From: a bacterium
GTDB taxonomy: Bacteria; Auribacterota; UBA3054
Length of the DNA stretch: 31,985 nucleotides
Direction of reading: 5' to 3'
Assembly: GCA_017444325.1 (NCBI GenBank)
Contig: JAFSWV010000009.1
Coordinates: forward strand, 1 to 31,985
In this document: one piece after another, positions 14,861 to 23,240 of the stretch
How positions within the stretch are numbered: the stretch's first letter is position 1
How the letters are laid out: each line of letters opens with the position of its first letter
Position numbers and translations under genes: made by a program
The notes under the pieces: model-generated
Databases searched by the model: none
What the model saw: only the letters and a program-made list of their open reading frames with translations
Told to the model about the DNA's origin: nothing

Positions 14861-17431
14861 ATGAAAAACACAAAAGCCCTGACAGTAGTTGCAGTCTCCC
14901 TGGCTGCGATCCTGCTTCTGGCGCAGAACGTGATGGCTGAAGCTGCCGTAGACCAGGCCATGAGACAGACGGCTGCTCTTCGCGCCCAGGAACTGGCCCG
15001 CGAATTGCAGATCGAACGTCAGGAACAACGGCAGATGGCTGACCTTTTGTTCCAGCAGGCGCTTCCCCTAATCGAACAGGGTGAGTACCGCAAGGCTCAC
15101 ACGCTTCTGTCCGAAGCCCTGAGGCGTTGCCCGAATCACACCGATTCCAAAGTTAAGATCGGTGAGGTCAACAGCATTCTCTACGACTACTACACTTCCG
15201 TGGCTAACGACAGGCTTGAGATGCGCGACTACGAATCCGCGATCAACTTCTACCGCCAGGCTCTCGAACACAAGCAGGGCGACGAAGCTCTGAAGGGCAT
15301 CAACAAAGCCCGCAAGCTTCTTGAGGCCGCTGCCAGCCAGCAGCTCTCCAAGATCGTCAACACCGACCTCTCCGAAGAGGAACAGGTCTACCAGATGATC
15401 AAGCAGGCTGAAGAGAAAGTCGTCTACGGTCAGTATGAGGAAGCCAAGAGCATCCTGAAACAGGCCATCAAGCTTGAAAGCGAAGATCCCCGTCCCCGCC
15501 GCATGCTGAGAGACGTGATCGCCAAGCAGAACAAGCTCATCAAGAGCGATCAGGAACTCGAACGTTCCCAGATCATGCTCGAAGTGCTCCGCAAGATCTC
15601 CCCGGAAGCTGCCGAAGATACAGAAGAAGTTGGCAGCGAATCCACCGACGCCCCGGGCGAAACCGCCCGCAAGGCTATGTGGGCTAAACTGATGAACAAG
15701 ATCCCGGCTGTCAGCCTTGACAACAACACCGTTTCCGAAGCTGTACAGTTCCTTATCGAAGAAGGCAACATCCCGATCGTCCTCGACGCCGCCGGCGTCA
15801 GCGACAAGATCTCCCTGGATGCTGAAGGCCCGACGATCCTGACCGTCATCGAATACATCTGCGACACCGCCAATCTGAACTACATCGTGACCGGTTCCGC
15901 CGTCATCATCTCCAAAGGCGAAGGCCAGATGGAGACCAGGATCTGGACCGTCTCTCCCGGCGTCGTTTCCAAAGCTTCTGAGATCGAGACCGACGACAGC
16001 AGCTCCGACGCTTTCGGCGGCATCTTTGACACCGACACCAGCAGCGACGAAGACTTCACCGCCATGGAGACCGAACCCGAACTGGTCCGCGCTCTGAAAG
16101 ACTATATCGGCGCGGAAGTAGAAGGCAGCTCCATCTTCCTGGAACCCGTTTCCGGCACCTTGGTCGCCCGCAACACCGTCAAGAACTTGGAACTCATCGA
16201 CAGCTACCTGAAGAACCTCGATGAAAGCGGCGATCAGGTCCAGGTCGAGATCCAGGCCAGATTCGTTGAGATCAGCGATCAGGACCTCAACGAGATCAGC
16301 TTCGGCATGAAGCTCAAGAGCCCCTGGAAAGTCATCAGCGCCCACAACAAGAACGGCAACGCCGTCGTGGCCAACCCGACCGACTTCACCGGCGCTCTCC
16401 GCCGCTATTCCAAGGGTTCCCGCAGCAGCCGCTATGCTGACCGTCTCTCCTCCGTGATGAGCATGGTCGGCGTCGGCGCCATTGGCAAGAACCAGATCTC
16501 TGACGAAGTCCTCGGCTTCTTCACCAACGCTTTGACCGATCCCGAGGTTGGTCTGATCTTTAATGCGATCGACAACAAGACTAACGCTGACGTTCTCTCC
16601 GCTCCTTCAGTTACCACCGTCAGCGGCCAGCCCAGGGTCACCATTAAGCAGATCACCGAGGTCATGTACCCCGAAGATTATACAGTCTATAAACCGGCTA
16701 TCATTTACAGCAACGCCCAGTCCTTCAGCCTGCTCAACCCGAGCTCGACTCCGGACGTCAGCGCCATGCCCGGTTACGCCACTGTTGAAAGCACTCTTAA
16801 AGAAGATGTAGGTATCGAACTTCAGGTCTCCCCGATCGTGGCTGACGACAAGCGCACGGTCAGCATGGACATCACCTGCAAGACCTCTTCTGAAATCGAG
16901 CCGCGCGTCGTTTCCGTTTACGTCGGAAACTCCGCCCTCAATGTCGACCCCATCGAACTCGACATCCCGCGCTTCAAGTTCTCCGAAGTCAAGACTCAGG
17001 TCGTAGTCGCCGACGGCGAGACCGTGGTCTTGGGCGGCATGGTCACCGAGACCCTCCGCAAGTACAAGGACAAAGTCCCCTTCCTGGGCGACCTTCCCTT
17101 GATCGGCCGTTTCTTCAGAGCTGAAGGCAGCTACAATGAGAAGAAGCATCTTCTGATATTCGTCAAGACCAACATCATTACTCCGACGGGTGAGCTCTAT
17201 CGCGACCGCGTCGCCAGCAAACTGGCTTCCTCCCTCGAACAGGAACGCGCCGACTATGAAGAAGGCGAACAGGTCACTGAAGCCGAAGAGGGTGAAGAAG
17301 AGAGCAGTGAAGTTGAAGATTCCACCGAATCCGAAGAAACCACAGAAGTGACCGGAACTTCCGAAGACGAAGAGACCGAAGAGACCGAAGAAACTTCTGA
17401 GGACGACGAAGAGGAATCCACTGAGGAATAA
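14861..17431 (+). CDS. Secretin (outer-membrane channel), first of two
   Basis: The product is 856 residues: signal peptide (~1-27), a TPR/helical region (~50-230), an STN-like N-domain (~281-353, IPAVSLDNNTVSEAVQFL onward), a short secretin N-domain (~403-487) and the secretin core (~565-775) ending VPFLGDLPLIGRFF and KKHLLIFVKTNIITPTG. The GQPRVTIK segment is another family landmark. Secretins assemble into 12-15-mer gates in the outer membrane for type IV pili or type II secretion. A Glu/Thr/Ser-rich acidic tail (~797-856) is unusual. The ATG at 14861 is preferred over 14846 because TGGAG lies 9 nt upstream of it and the signal peptide begins there. It corresponds to Amuc_1098 by position. 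Confidence 0.92.
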   Translation: MKNTKALTVVAVSLAAILLLAQNVMAEAAVDQAMRQTAALRAQELARELQIERQEQRQMADLLFQQALPLIEQGEYRKAHTLLSEALRRCPNHTDSKVKIGEVNSILYDYYTSVANDRLEMRDYESAINFYRQALEHKQGDEALKGINKARKLLEAAASQQLSKIVNTDLSEEEQVYQMIKQAEEKVVYGQYEEAKSILKQAIKLESEDPRPRRMLRDVIAKQNKLIKSDQELERSQIMLEVLRKISPEAAEDTEEVGSESTDAPGETARKAMWAKLMNKIPAVSLDNNTVSEAVQFLIEEGNIPIVLDAAGVSDKISLDAEGPTILTVIEYICDTANLNYIVTGSAVIISKGEGQMETRIWTVSPGVVSKASEIETDDSSSDAFGGIFDTDTSSDEDFTAMETEPELVRALKDYIGAEVEGSSIFLEPVSGTLVARNTVKNLELIDSYLKNLDESGDQVQVEIQARFVEISDQDLNEISFGMKLKSPWKVISAHNKNGNAVVANPTDFTGALRRYSKGSRSSRYADRLSSVMSMVGVGAIGKNQISDEVLGFFTNALTDPEVGLIFNAIDNKTNADVLSAPSVTTVSGQPRVTIKQITEVMYPEDYTVYKPAIIYSNAQSFSLLNPSSTPDVSAMPGYATVESTLKEDVGIELQVSPIVADDKRTVSMDITCKTSSEIEPRVVSVYVGNSALNVDPIELDIPRFKFSEVKTQVVVADGETVVLGGMVTETLRKYKDKVPFLGDLPLIGRFFRAEGSYNEKKHLLIFVKTNIITPTGELYRDRVASKLASSLEQERADYEEGEQVTEAEEGEEESSEVEDSTESEETTEVTGTSEDEETEETEETSEDDEEESTEE

Positions 17432-17472
17432 CTTAAATGGCAATTAAAAAAGATATAGACTTTGGAGGTCTT

Positions 17473-19827
17473 ATGAACAAAAATATGCTGAAAATGAGCC
17501 TTATCATCGGGCTGGTCATGCTGGCGGTCTCTCCGCTTCTGGCTGCCGATGAGCAGACGTTTGAGCAGAAGGAACAGCAGCTTTTAAACGCCGCTGAACC
17601 CGAAGTCCAGACTGAAGCCAAGGCCGAGACCATCGAAATCCCCAAGGAAGTCGGTGAGGAAGACGGTTTTTGGACCAAAATCAAAAAAGCCTTCGCCACC
17701 AAAGAAGAGAAGCCCGACCTTGACAACAAGACCGAGCAGGAGATCCAGGTTTTGATGTTCGAAGGCCGCACCTATTATCGTAAGGGCGAATACCAGAAGG
17801 CTCTCAACACCTTCGCGGAAGTCACCAAGCGCGATCCCTACAATCCGCTGGCCCGCCGCTACATGAGCAGCTGCAATGAAAAGCTTCTCCGCATCGAGAA
17901 TGACAACGTCGATCTCACCGCGCTCCAGCGCATCCAGGATGTCGAGAAGAGTATGCTGATCATGACTGAAAAGCAGAAAGACCGCGACGAAGCCGTCGCC
18001 AACGCCGGCATCTCCACCGTCACTGACGAGAAGATGAACCGCGTCATCAAGGAGCTCAGCTTCGTTGATGAACCGATGGTGAACGTTCTTGAAACCATCC
18101 GCGAGGAAGCCAACCTGAACCTGGTCATGCAGCCGGCTGCCGCCAACTCCATCCAGAGCGCTACGCTGACGCTTTCTCTTTCGGACATTTCCGTGGCTGA
18201 CGCCCTTGACATGATCTGCAAGCTCAGGAAACTGAACTACAGCGTGGACGGCGAATCCATCACCATCACGACTCAGGATTCCGCCCGCATCATCAGCAAG
18301 ACGTTCCGTCTGTCCCGCGGCCTCGATTCCATCGAAGTTCTTAACAAAGAATCTCTGCGCACCTCGACCGACAAGGCGAAGGAATTACTTCGGCGTATCG
18401 GCGTTACGGAAGTTAAAGACGCCTCCGTTGTGTACGACGCCAGAACCAACCAACTCATCGTTCGTAACACCGCCGAGAATCTGGCCCTGATCGAGAAGTT
18501 CCTCAAGAACTTCGACAAGACTCCGTCTCAGGTCGAGATCGAAGCTCAATTCGTGACCGTCGCCAACGACGATATGAACGAACTCGTCTTCCGTCATTTC
18601 CTGACTCACAACTATCGTTGGAACCGCAAGGACAAATACGGCGACAAGTATTATCTTGAAGCCCCCAACAAAGAGCGCGAAATGACCTCCGGCCTCCGTT
18701 ACATCCGCTCCTTCATGGATGATGACGCTTACGATCCGGTCAACTCCGCTTACAGGATCCCCTCGACGGTCGACACCGGCAGCGACTACGGCGATTATAT
18801 GAGCGTTGCCAATCTGCGCCCCAATCAGCCGGCTTACGGTTCTGCCACCATTGAAGATATACAGTCCATGTATTCCAGCCTGGAACAGAGCACCGGCACC
18901 GCCAACGAATACAAGCGCAAAGCGCAGGCTTCTTACCAGGCCATGCAGAACTTCTATCGTCAGAATCAGAGCATCTTCGACAACAGCAGCGCCCCCAACA
19001 GGAGCTTCTATGTCGATCAGCTCCAGAGCCTGAAATCCAACTACGTGTCCAACGCCAAGAACTATGTTGACGCCCTCGGCTCCATAGCCGGCAGCCAGTC
19101 CAGCATCGCCAACGCGAAAGTTCAGGACACCGCGGCCAACGACGGTCTCGGTAAAGTCTTCGACATCAGCGGCGTCTTGGGTCCTGCCCAGTACCGCAGC
19201 GTGATCTACGCTCTTGCCAATCAGGAAGGCGTCGAGACGATCTTCGCTCCCAAGGTGACGGTCGTTTCCGGTAACAGAGCTGAACTGAAAGAAGTCATCA
19301 GAGTTCGTTACAACAAGACCATCGAAGAAGCTGAAGACCAGGACGTCGACGTTGGTGACGCTCAGTCCGTGATCTACGACTACGCCGTTACGCCGAAAGA
19401 CTGGGAAACCAGAGAGTACGGCACGAAGCTGGTCGTTACCCCGTCTGTGCAGACCGACGAACGCACGATCGAACTGGAAGTCAACCCCGAAGTCTCCGAC
19501 CTCTTGGGCTTCCGCAGATTCGTGTCTTCCCGTAACAACGTTTACGAACTGCCCCAGTTCTTCGTCCAGAACCTTAAGACGACCGTCTTGGTCAATGACG
19601 GCGATACGCTGGTCATGGGCGGCCTCATGAAGAACGACGTGGTCCGCACCAAGGACCGCACGCCCATTCTGGCCGACCTCCCCTGGATCGGACGTTTCTG
19701 GCGCGGTGAATCCGAGGTTGCCAAGAAATCCAACCTCTTGATCTTCATCAACGCCAAGCTGGTCGATCCTAGCGGCACGCCGCGTCGCGGCGCCACCGTG
19801 AAGACGGCTCCCACTGCTGCCCGCTAA
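17473..19827 (+). CDS. Secretin (outer-membrane channel), second of two, with large helical insert
   Basis: The product is ~784 residues: signal peptide (MNKNMLKMSLIIGLVMLAVS), one or two TPR-like helices (~88-136), an STN-like domain (~192-270, SFVDEPMVNVLETI onward), a secretin N-domain (~272-383) and the secretin core (~557-766), with TVVSGNRAELKEV, LVMGGLMKNDVV and TPILADLPWIGRFW plus KKSNLLIFINAKLVDPSG. Between N-domain and core lies a ~170-residue insert rich in Tyr, Gln, Ser and Asn. GGAGG (17464-17468) is 4 nt before the ATG at 17473; an in-frame ATG at 17437 is the alternative. It follows secretin 1 by 41 nt and is the last gene before the terminator. It is a diverged paralogue of the first secretin. 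Confidence 0.9.
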   Translation: MNKNMLKMSLIIGLVMLAVSPLLAADEQTFEQKEQQLLNAAEPEVQTEAKAETIEIPKEVGEEDGFWTKIKKAFATKEEKPDLDNKTEQEIQVLMFEGRTYYRKGEYQKALNTFAEVTKRDPYNPLARRYMSSCNEKLLRIENDNVDLTALQRIQDVEKSMLIMTEKQKDRDEAVANAGISTVTDEKMNRVIKELSFVDEPMVNVLETIREEANLNLVMQPAAANSIQSATLTLSLSDISVADALDMICKLRKLNYSVDGESITITTQDSARIISKTFRLSRGLDSIEVLNKESLRTSTDKAKELLRRIGVTEVKDASVVYDARTNQLIVRNTAENLALIEKFLKNFDKTPSQVEIEAQFVTVANDDMNELVFRHFLTHNYRWNRKDKYGDKYYLEAPNKEREMTSGLRYIRSFMDDDAYDPVNSAYRIPSTVDTGSDYGDYMSVANLRPNQPAYGSATIEDIQSMYSSLEQSTGTANEYKRKAQASYQAMQNFYRQNQSIFDNSSAPNRSFYVDQLQSLKSNYVSNAKNYVDALGSIAGSQSSIANAKVQDTAANDGLGKVFDISGVLGPAQYRSVIYALANQEGVETIFAPKVTVVSGNRAELKEVIRVRYNKTIEEAEDQDVDVGDAQSVIYDYAVTPKDWETREYGTKLVVTPSVQTDERTIELEVNPEVSDLLGFRRFVSSRNNVYELPQFFVQNLKTTVLVNDGDTLVMGGLMKNDVVRTKDRTPILADLPWIGRFWRGESEVAKKSNLLIFINAKLVDPSGTPRRGATVKTAPTAAR

Positions 19828-19840
19828 TAGCGGAAGCGAC

Positions 19841-19872
19841 ATCGGGCCGCTCGCATGAGCGGCCCGATTTTT
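19841..19872 (+). terminator. Rho-independent terminator of the secretin operon
   Basis: A perfect 11-bp stem ATCGGGCCGCT (19841-19851) / AGCGGCCCGAT (19858-19868) with a 6-nt loop is followed by TTTT (19869-19872). Confidence 0.93.
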
Positions 19873-19919
19873 ACTCCCTCCCCCTAATTTTCCCTCCCCC
19901 TGTTATTCCCTTCTTTTTT
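19873..19919 (+). promoter_or_regulatory. C-rich, G-poor leader tract (possible Rho-utilisation site)
   Basis: Roughly 21 C against a single G occur in this 47-nt tract. It contains two copies of TCCCTCCCCCT at 19875-19885 and 19891-19901 (16-nt period). Such unstructured C-rich, G-poor RNA is what Rho binds, and rho itself is the third gene downstream. No promoter was recognised in or before it, so whether it is transcribed as part of the rho operon leader or only by readthrough is unknown. Confidence 0.35.
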
Positions 19920-19941
19920 AGCGCGTTTTTGGCGCTTTTTT
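19920..19941 (+). promoter_or_regulatory. Terminator-like hairpin immediately before the exonuclease start codon
   Basis: AGCGC (19920-19924) pairs with GCGCT (19932-19936) around a 7-nt loop and runs into TTTTTT (19936-19941). The ATG at 19947 is only 5 nt further on, and no Shine-Dalgarno sequence lies between. A short stem like this is weak as a terminator but could attenuate transcription or affect initiation. Confidence 0.4.
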
Positions 19942-19946
19942 GAATA

Positions 19947-20843
19947 ATGACTAAAACCCTGCTTGCCGTCGACGGGATGGCTTATATTTTCCGGGCTTTT
20001 TACGCTGTGCCTTATATGTGCAGCCATGCCGGAACACCTACGAACGCCGTTTACGGTTTTCACAAATTGCTGCAAAGCCTGGTCAATGAGATAGAGCCAG
20101 ACCATCTAGTAGTGGCTTTCGACGTTGCGGAACCGACATTCCGCGACGAAGTCTTCAGCGACTACAAAGCCAACCGTCCGGAAGCTCCCGAAGAGCTTAT
20201 TTCCCAGATCGATCTTGTCAAGGAATACTTGAGAGCCATGCGCATCCCAATCCTGGAATGCCCTGGCTTTGAGGCGGACGACGTTTTGGCGACTGTCGCC
20301 ATGAAGGCCAAGGAAGCAGGCATTAAAGCGCTTATAGCTACCGGCGACAAAGACCTCTGCCAACTGGTGGACGACGATATATTCATCGTCAGAAGCAGCA
20401 TGCGGGAAGTCGAGATATTGGACAGGGGCGGCGTCATGCGCCACTACGGCGTTTGGCCTGAACAGATCGTCGATTACCTTACGATCGTCGGCGATTCCGC
20501 GGACAATGTTCCCGGTGTGAAAGGCATTGGCCAGAAAGGTGCCAGGGATCTTTTGGAAGCCTACGGCACGCTTGACAACATCTACGCTTCCATCGGCAAG
20601 CTTTCCGCCTCCAACCAGAGAAAATTGGAGGAAGCCAAGGACCATATCGAGAACACCCGTTTTCTCATCAAGATCAGATGCGACGCGCCGGTAAAAATAG
20701 AACTTAAGGACACCATGCGCTGCGAGTGCGACTGCGGGCTTGTAAACGAGTTTTGCCGAAAATACGATTTCCAGTCCCTGCGCGCGCCGGAAGCGAAAAA
20801 GGTCGAGGCTGCATCTGAACCGCAACAGCAGGAGCTTTTCTAA
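19947..20843 (+). CDS. Stand-alone 5'-3' exonuclease / flap endonuclease (PolA N-domain type)
   Basis: This 298-residue protein corresponds to the 5'-nuclease domain of DNA polymerase I, which removes RNA primers and flaps in lagging-strand synthesis and repair. The metal-binding acidic clusters are intact: LLAVDGMAYIFRAFYA at the start, EADD at 109-112, TGDKD at 132-136 and GDSAD at 182-186, followed by the helix-hairpin-helix NVPGVKGIGQKGA. Polymerase and 3'-5' exonuclease domains are absent; the gene ends at a normal stop after ~290 residues, so it is complete as a nuclease. The last five residues, QQELF, resemble a beta-clamp-binding motif. It overlaps coaE by one base (TAATGA). No Shine-Dalgarno sequence is visible before the ATG. 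Confidence 0.92.
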   Translation: MTKTLLAVDGMAYIFRAFYAVPYMCSHAGTPTNAVYGFHKLLQSLVNEIEPDHLVVAFDVAEPTFRDEVFSDYKANRPEAPEELISQIDLVKEYLRAMRIPILECPGFEADDVLATVAMKAKEAGIKALIATGDKDLCQLVDDDIFIVRSSMREVEILDRGGVMRHYGVWPEQIVDYLTIVGDSADNVPGVKGIGQKGARDLLEAYGTLDNIYASIGKLSASNQRKLEEAKDHIENTRFLIKIRCDAPVKIELKDTMRCECDCGLVNEFCRKYDFQSLRAPEAKKVEAASEPQQQELF

Positions 20844-21436
20844 TGAAAAAGATTGGAATCACGGGCGGGATCGGCTGCGGCAAAAGTTTCGCCCTGGAAG
20901 TCATAAAGGAAGAGGGATATCAGGCCATTGACGCCGATGATCTTACCAGAGAGCTCTGGCAGGATGAGAGCGTCGTTGGAAAGATCGGCTCGAAACTTTA
21001 TGAATACGGATATCTGAAAGAGGAATTCACCGCCCAGGCGGTGAGAGCAGTGGCAAAAAACGCCTTCAAAGACATGCAGGTCATCAACGCGCTTGAACGC
21101 GTTCTGCAGCCCATGATACTTGATAAGCTTTCGCTCTGGATGAAAGAAAAGGAAAAAGAAGGGGAGAAGGTAGTTTTCGTGATCGTTCCCTTGCTTTTCG
21201 AGTGCGGCCTGCAGTATCTTTTCGACGAGACCGTCACCATAAACGTTGACAATGAAATAAGGGAACGCAGGCTGCAATTATCGCGGCCGCTTTCCGCCGC
21301 GGACATCAATTTGCGCTTCAACCGCCAGTGGGCCAACTGGGCTCGCTCACATTACGCAAACTACACCATAGAGAACAACGGAACCAAGGAAGAATTCAAG
21401 GAAGCCATTAAAGCATTCTTAAGAGAAAAATTATGA
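20843..21436 (+). CDS. coaE: Dephospho-CoA kinase
   Basis: The product is 197 residues, a normal length for CoaE, which phosphorylates the 3'-OH of dephospho-CoA in the last step of coenzyme A synthesis in the cytoplasm. The P-loop GGIGCGKS is at 8-15, the substrate-site AIDADDLTREL follows near 29-39, and VIVPLLFECGLQYLFD with the later NRQW lid region matches the family. Its start codon overlaps the stop of the exonuclease by one base, using GGAG inside that gene as ribosome-binding site. Its stop overlaps the rho start by four bases (ATGA), which implies translational coupling. Confidence 0.95.
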   Translation: MKKIGITGGIGCGKSFALEVIKEEGYQAIDADDLTRELWQDESVVGKIGSKLYEYGYLKEEFTAQAVRAVAKNAFKDMQVINALERVLQPMILDKLSLWMKEKEKEGEKVVFVIVPLLFECGLQYLFDETVTINVDNEIRERRLQLSRPLSAADINLRFNRQWANWARSHYANYTIENNGTKEEFKEAIKAFLREKL

Positions 21437-23238
21437 ACGGATATTACAAAGTTTTGACCGGAGCCCCCGGACGCCCCAAACGTTACGCAACCAAAGAAGA
21501 GATCCCGAAAGAATTGACGGACCAGTATGAAGTTGTCTTTGTTCCTGAGGATGAAAAGAAAATCAAATGGGAGGAAGCTGTCAAGAAGCACCCCATAGAA
21601 TTCACGGAAGGCGAGCCGATCGTGGGCGAAAAACCCGGAGACGAAATGGTCGAAAGGCCGGCCAAGAAGAAAAGGGGACGCAAACCCAAAGCTTTGAGCG
21701 TGGTGGAAGTGGTGCCCTTCAATCCTCTGGATCCGACCGCGGAGTTTACCGAAGGCGAAACCATAGAGAACGAGACGCCTTCCGAAGTGACGGTCGGCCG
21801 TCCCATCCCCATTGTCGAAGCCAAGGAGCCTGCCTACAGCAGGCGCCACGGACACCGCCACCCCAAAGCCAAGAAAGAAGAGGAGGGCGAGGCCCAGGAT
21901 CAGCCTCAGGCCCAAGCTGCCGAAAAAGAGCCGGAGACTCCTGCTGAATGCACGCCCGACGACGTCAATGTGGAGAGCGACCTCGTCAACATCTCCTTCC
22001 TTCTGAGACAGACCAACGAGGAATTAAGAAATATGGCCGCCGCCAACGGCGTCAGGCGCATCCCGGAACTCAGGCGCCAGGACCTCATCTATGAGATCAT
22101 GCGGACGGAATACGCCAAATTCGGCTTCCGTTTCGGCAAGGGCGTATTGGATATCCAGAAATTCAACAATTATGGTTTTTTGAGGCGCAGCGAGCGCAAT
22201 TACCGCATCTGCGACGACGACGTCTATGTTTCGCCGACCCAGATAAGGCGCTTTCATCTTCAGAGGGGCGACACCATCTACGGCGTTTTCAGAAGACCAA
22301 GAAACAATGAAAAGAGCGGAGCCGTCATAAAGGTTGCGGCTGTGAACCTCGACGCTCCGGATTCCAAGGAGAACAAAACGCCTTTTGACGAGCTTACCCC
22401 GCAATTTTCCGCCGAGCGTTTCCTTATGGAATACAAGCCTGACGGCATCTCCACCCGCATCATGGACCTCATCTCGCCGATCGGCAAAGGTCAGCGCGGA
22501 TTGATCGTCGCTCCACCCAGAGCAGGGAAGACGCTTTTGCTGAGAGATATCGCCAACGCTATATCGCACAACAATCCCGGTGCCGAACTAATCATGCTTT
22601 TGATCGACGAGAGACCCGAGGAAGTGACCGACATGCAGCGTTCAGTCAGGGGAGAAGTCATAAGCTCGACCTTTGACGAATCGGGCGACCGCCATCTGGC
22701 GGTCGCGGAAATGGTCTTGGAAAAAGCCAAGCGCCTTGTCGAGCACGGCAAAGACGTCATCATTCTCCTGGACAGCCTGACGAGACTGGCCAGAGCCTAC
22801 AATACCGGCCACAACCTGAGCGGCAAGACGCTTTCCGGCGGCATGGACGCCAGCGCCCTGCAGAAGCCCAAACGCTTCTTCGGCTCAGCCAGAAGCTGCG
22901 AAGGCGGCGGCAGTCTGACCATCATCGCCACGGCCCTCATCGAGACCGGCAGCCGCATGGACGACCTCATTTACGAGGAGTTCAAAGGAACAGGCAATAT
23001 GGAATGCGTCCTGGACCGCCGCATCAGCGAAAAACGCGTTTTCCCGGCTATCGACATTGACCGTTCCGGTACTAGGAAGGAGGAGCTGCTCTTCGATGCC
23101 GAGGAATTGAAAAAAGTCTGGCTTCTGCGCAACATGCTCTCCGGTCTTTCTCCGCTCCAGAAGATCGAGCGTCTGATAGACCAGGTCAAGCTCACTTCCT
23201 CCAACGCGGAACTCTTAATGATGCTAAGGGAGCGCTGA
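21433..23238 (+). CDS. rho: Transcription termination factor Rho with long N-terminal extension
   Basis: Rho is the hexameric RNA-dependent ATPase that terminates transcription. The conserved core starts near 180 and covers the N-terminal helical bundle (TNEELRNMAAANGVRRIPEL), the cold-shock-like RNA-binding domain with GVLDIQKFNNYGFLRR and DDVYVSPTQIRRF, Walker A PPRAGKT at 361-367, Walker B VIILLDSLTRLARAYNT, and the C-terminal RRISEKRVFPAIDIDRSGTR. The whole protein is 601 residues against 419 in E. coli. The extra ~180 residues are charged and low-complexity, contain two AT-hook-like patches (GRPKR, KRGRKPK), and include a duplicated EFTEGE..I motif at ~56 and ~104. The ATG overlaps the coaE stop. 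Confidence 0.96.
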   Translation: MNGYYKVLTGAPGRPKRYATKEEIPKELTDQYEVVFVPEDEKKIKWEEAVKKHPIEFTEGEPIVGEKPGDEMVERPAKKKRGRKPKALSVVEVVPFNPLDPTAEFTEGETIENETPSEVTVGRPIPIVEAKEPAYSRRHGHRHPKAKKEEEGEAQDQPQAQAAEKEPETPAECTPDDVNVESDLVNISFLLRQTNEELRNMAAANGVRRIPELRRQDLIYEIMRTEYAKFGFRFGKGVLDIQKFNNYGFLRRSERNYRICDDDVYVSPTQIRRFHLQRGDTIYGVFRRPRNNEKSGAVIKVAAVNLDAPDSKENKTPFDELTPQFSAERFLMEYKPDGISTRIMDLISPIGKGQRGLIVAPPRAGKTLLLRDIANAISHNNPGAELIMLLIDERPEEVTDMQRSVRGEVISSTFDESGDRHLAVAEMVLEKAKRLVEHGKDVIILLDSLTRLARAYNTGHNLSGKTLSGGMDASALQKPKRFFGSARSCEGGGSLTIIATALIETGSRMDDLIYEEFKGTGNMECVLDRRISEKRVFPAIDIDRSGTRKEELLFDAEELKKVWLLRNMLSGLSPLQKIERLIDQVKLTSSNAELLMMLRER

Positions 23239-23240
23239 TC

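Noticed and set aside
15068..16345. 425-codon open frame on the minus strand opposite the first secretin
   Set aside because: Same reason: no start signal and no plausible protein features, opposite well-conserved coding sequence.
18385..19842. 485-codon open frame on the minus strand opposite the second secretin
   Set aside because: The plus strand encodes an unmistakable secretin; the antisense product is low-complexity and matches no family. Shadow of codon bias.
19875..19901. CRISPR-like short direct repeat (TCCCTCCCCCT twice)
   Set aside because: Only two 11-nt copies with a 5-nt gap and low complexity; interpreted as a pyrimidine-rich leader.
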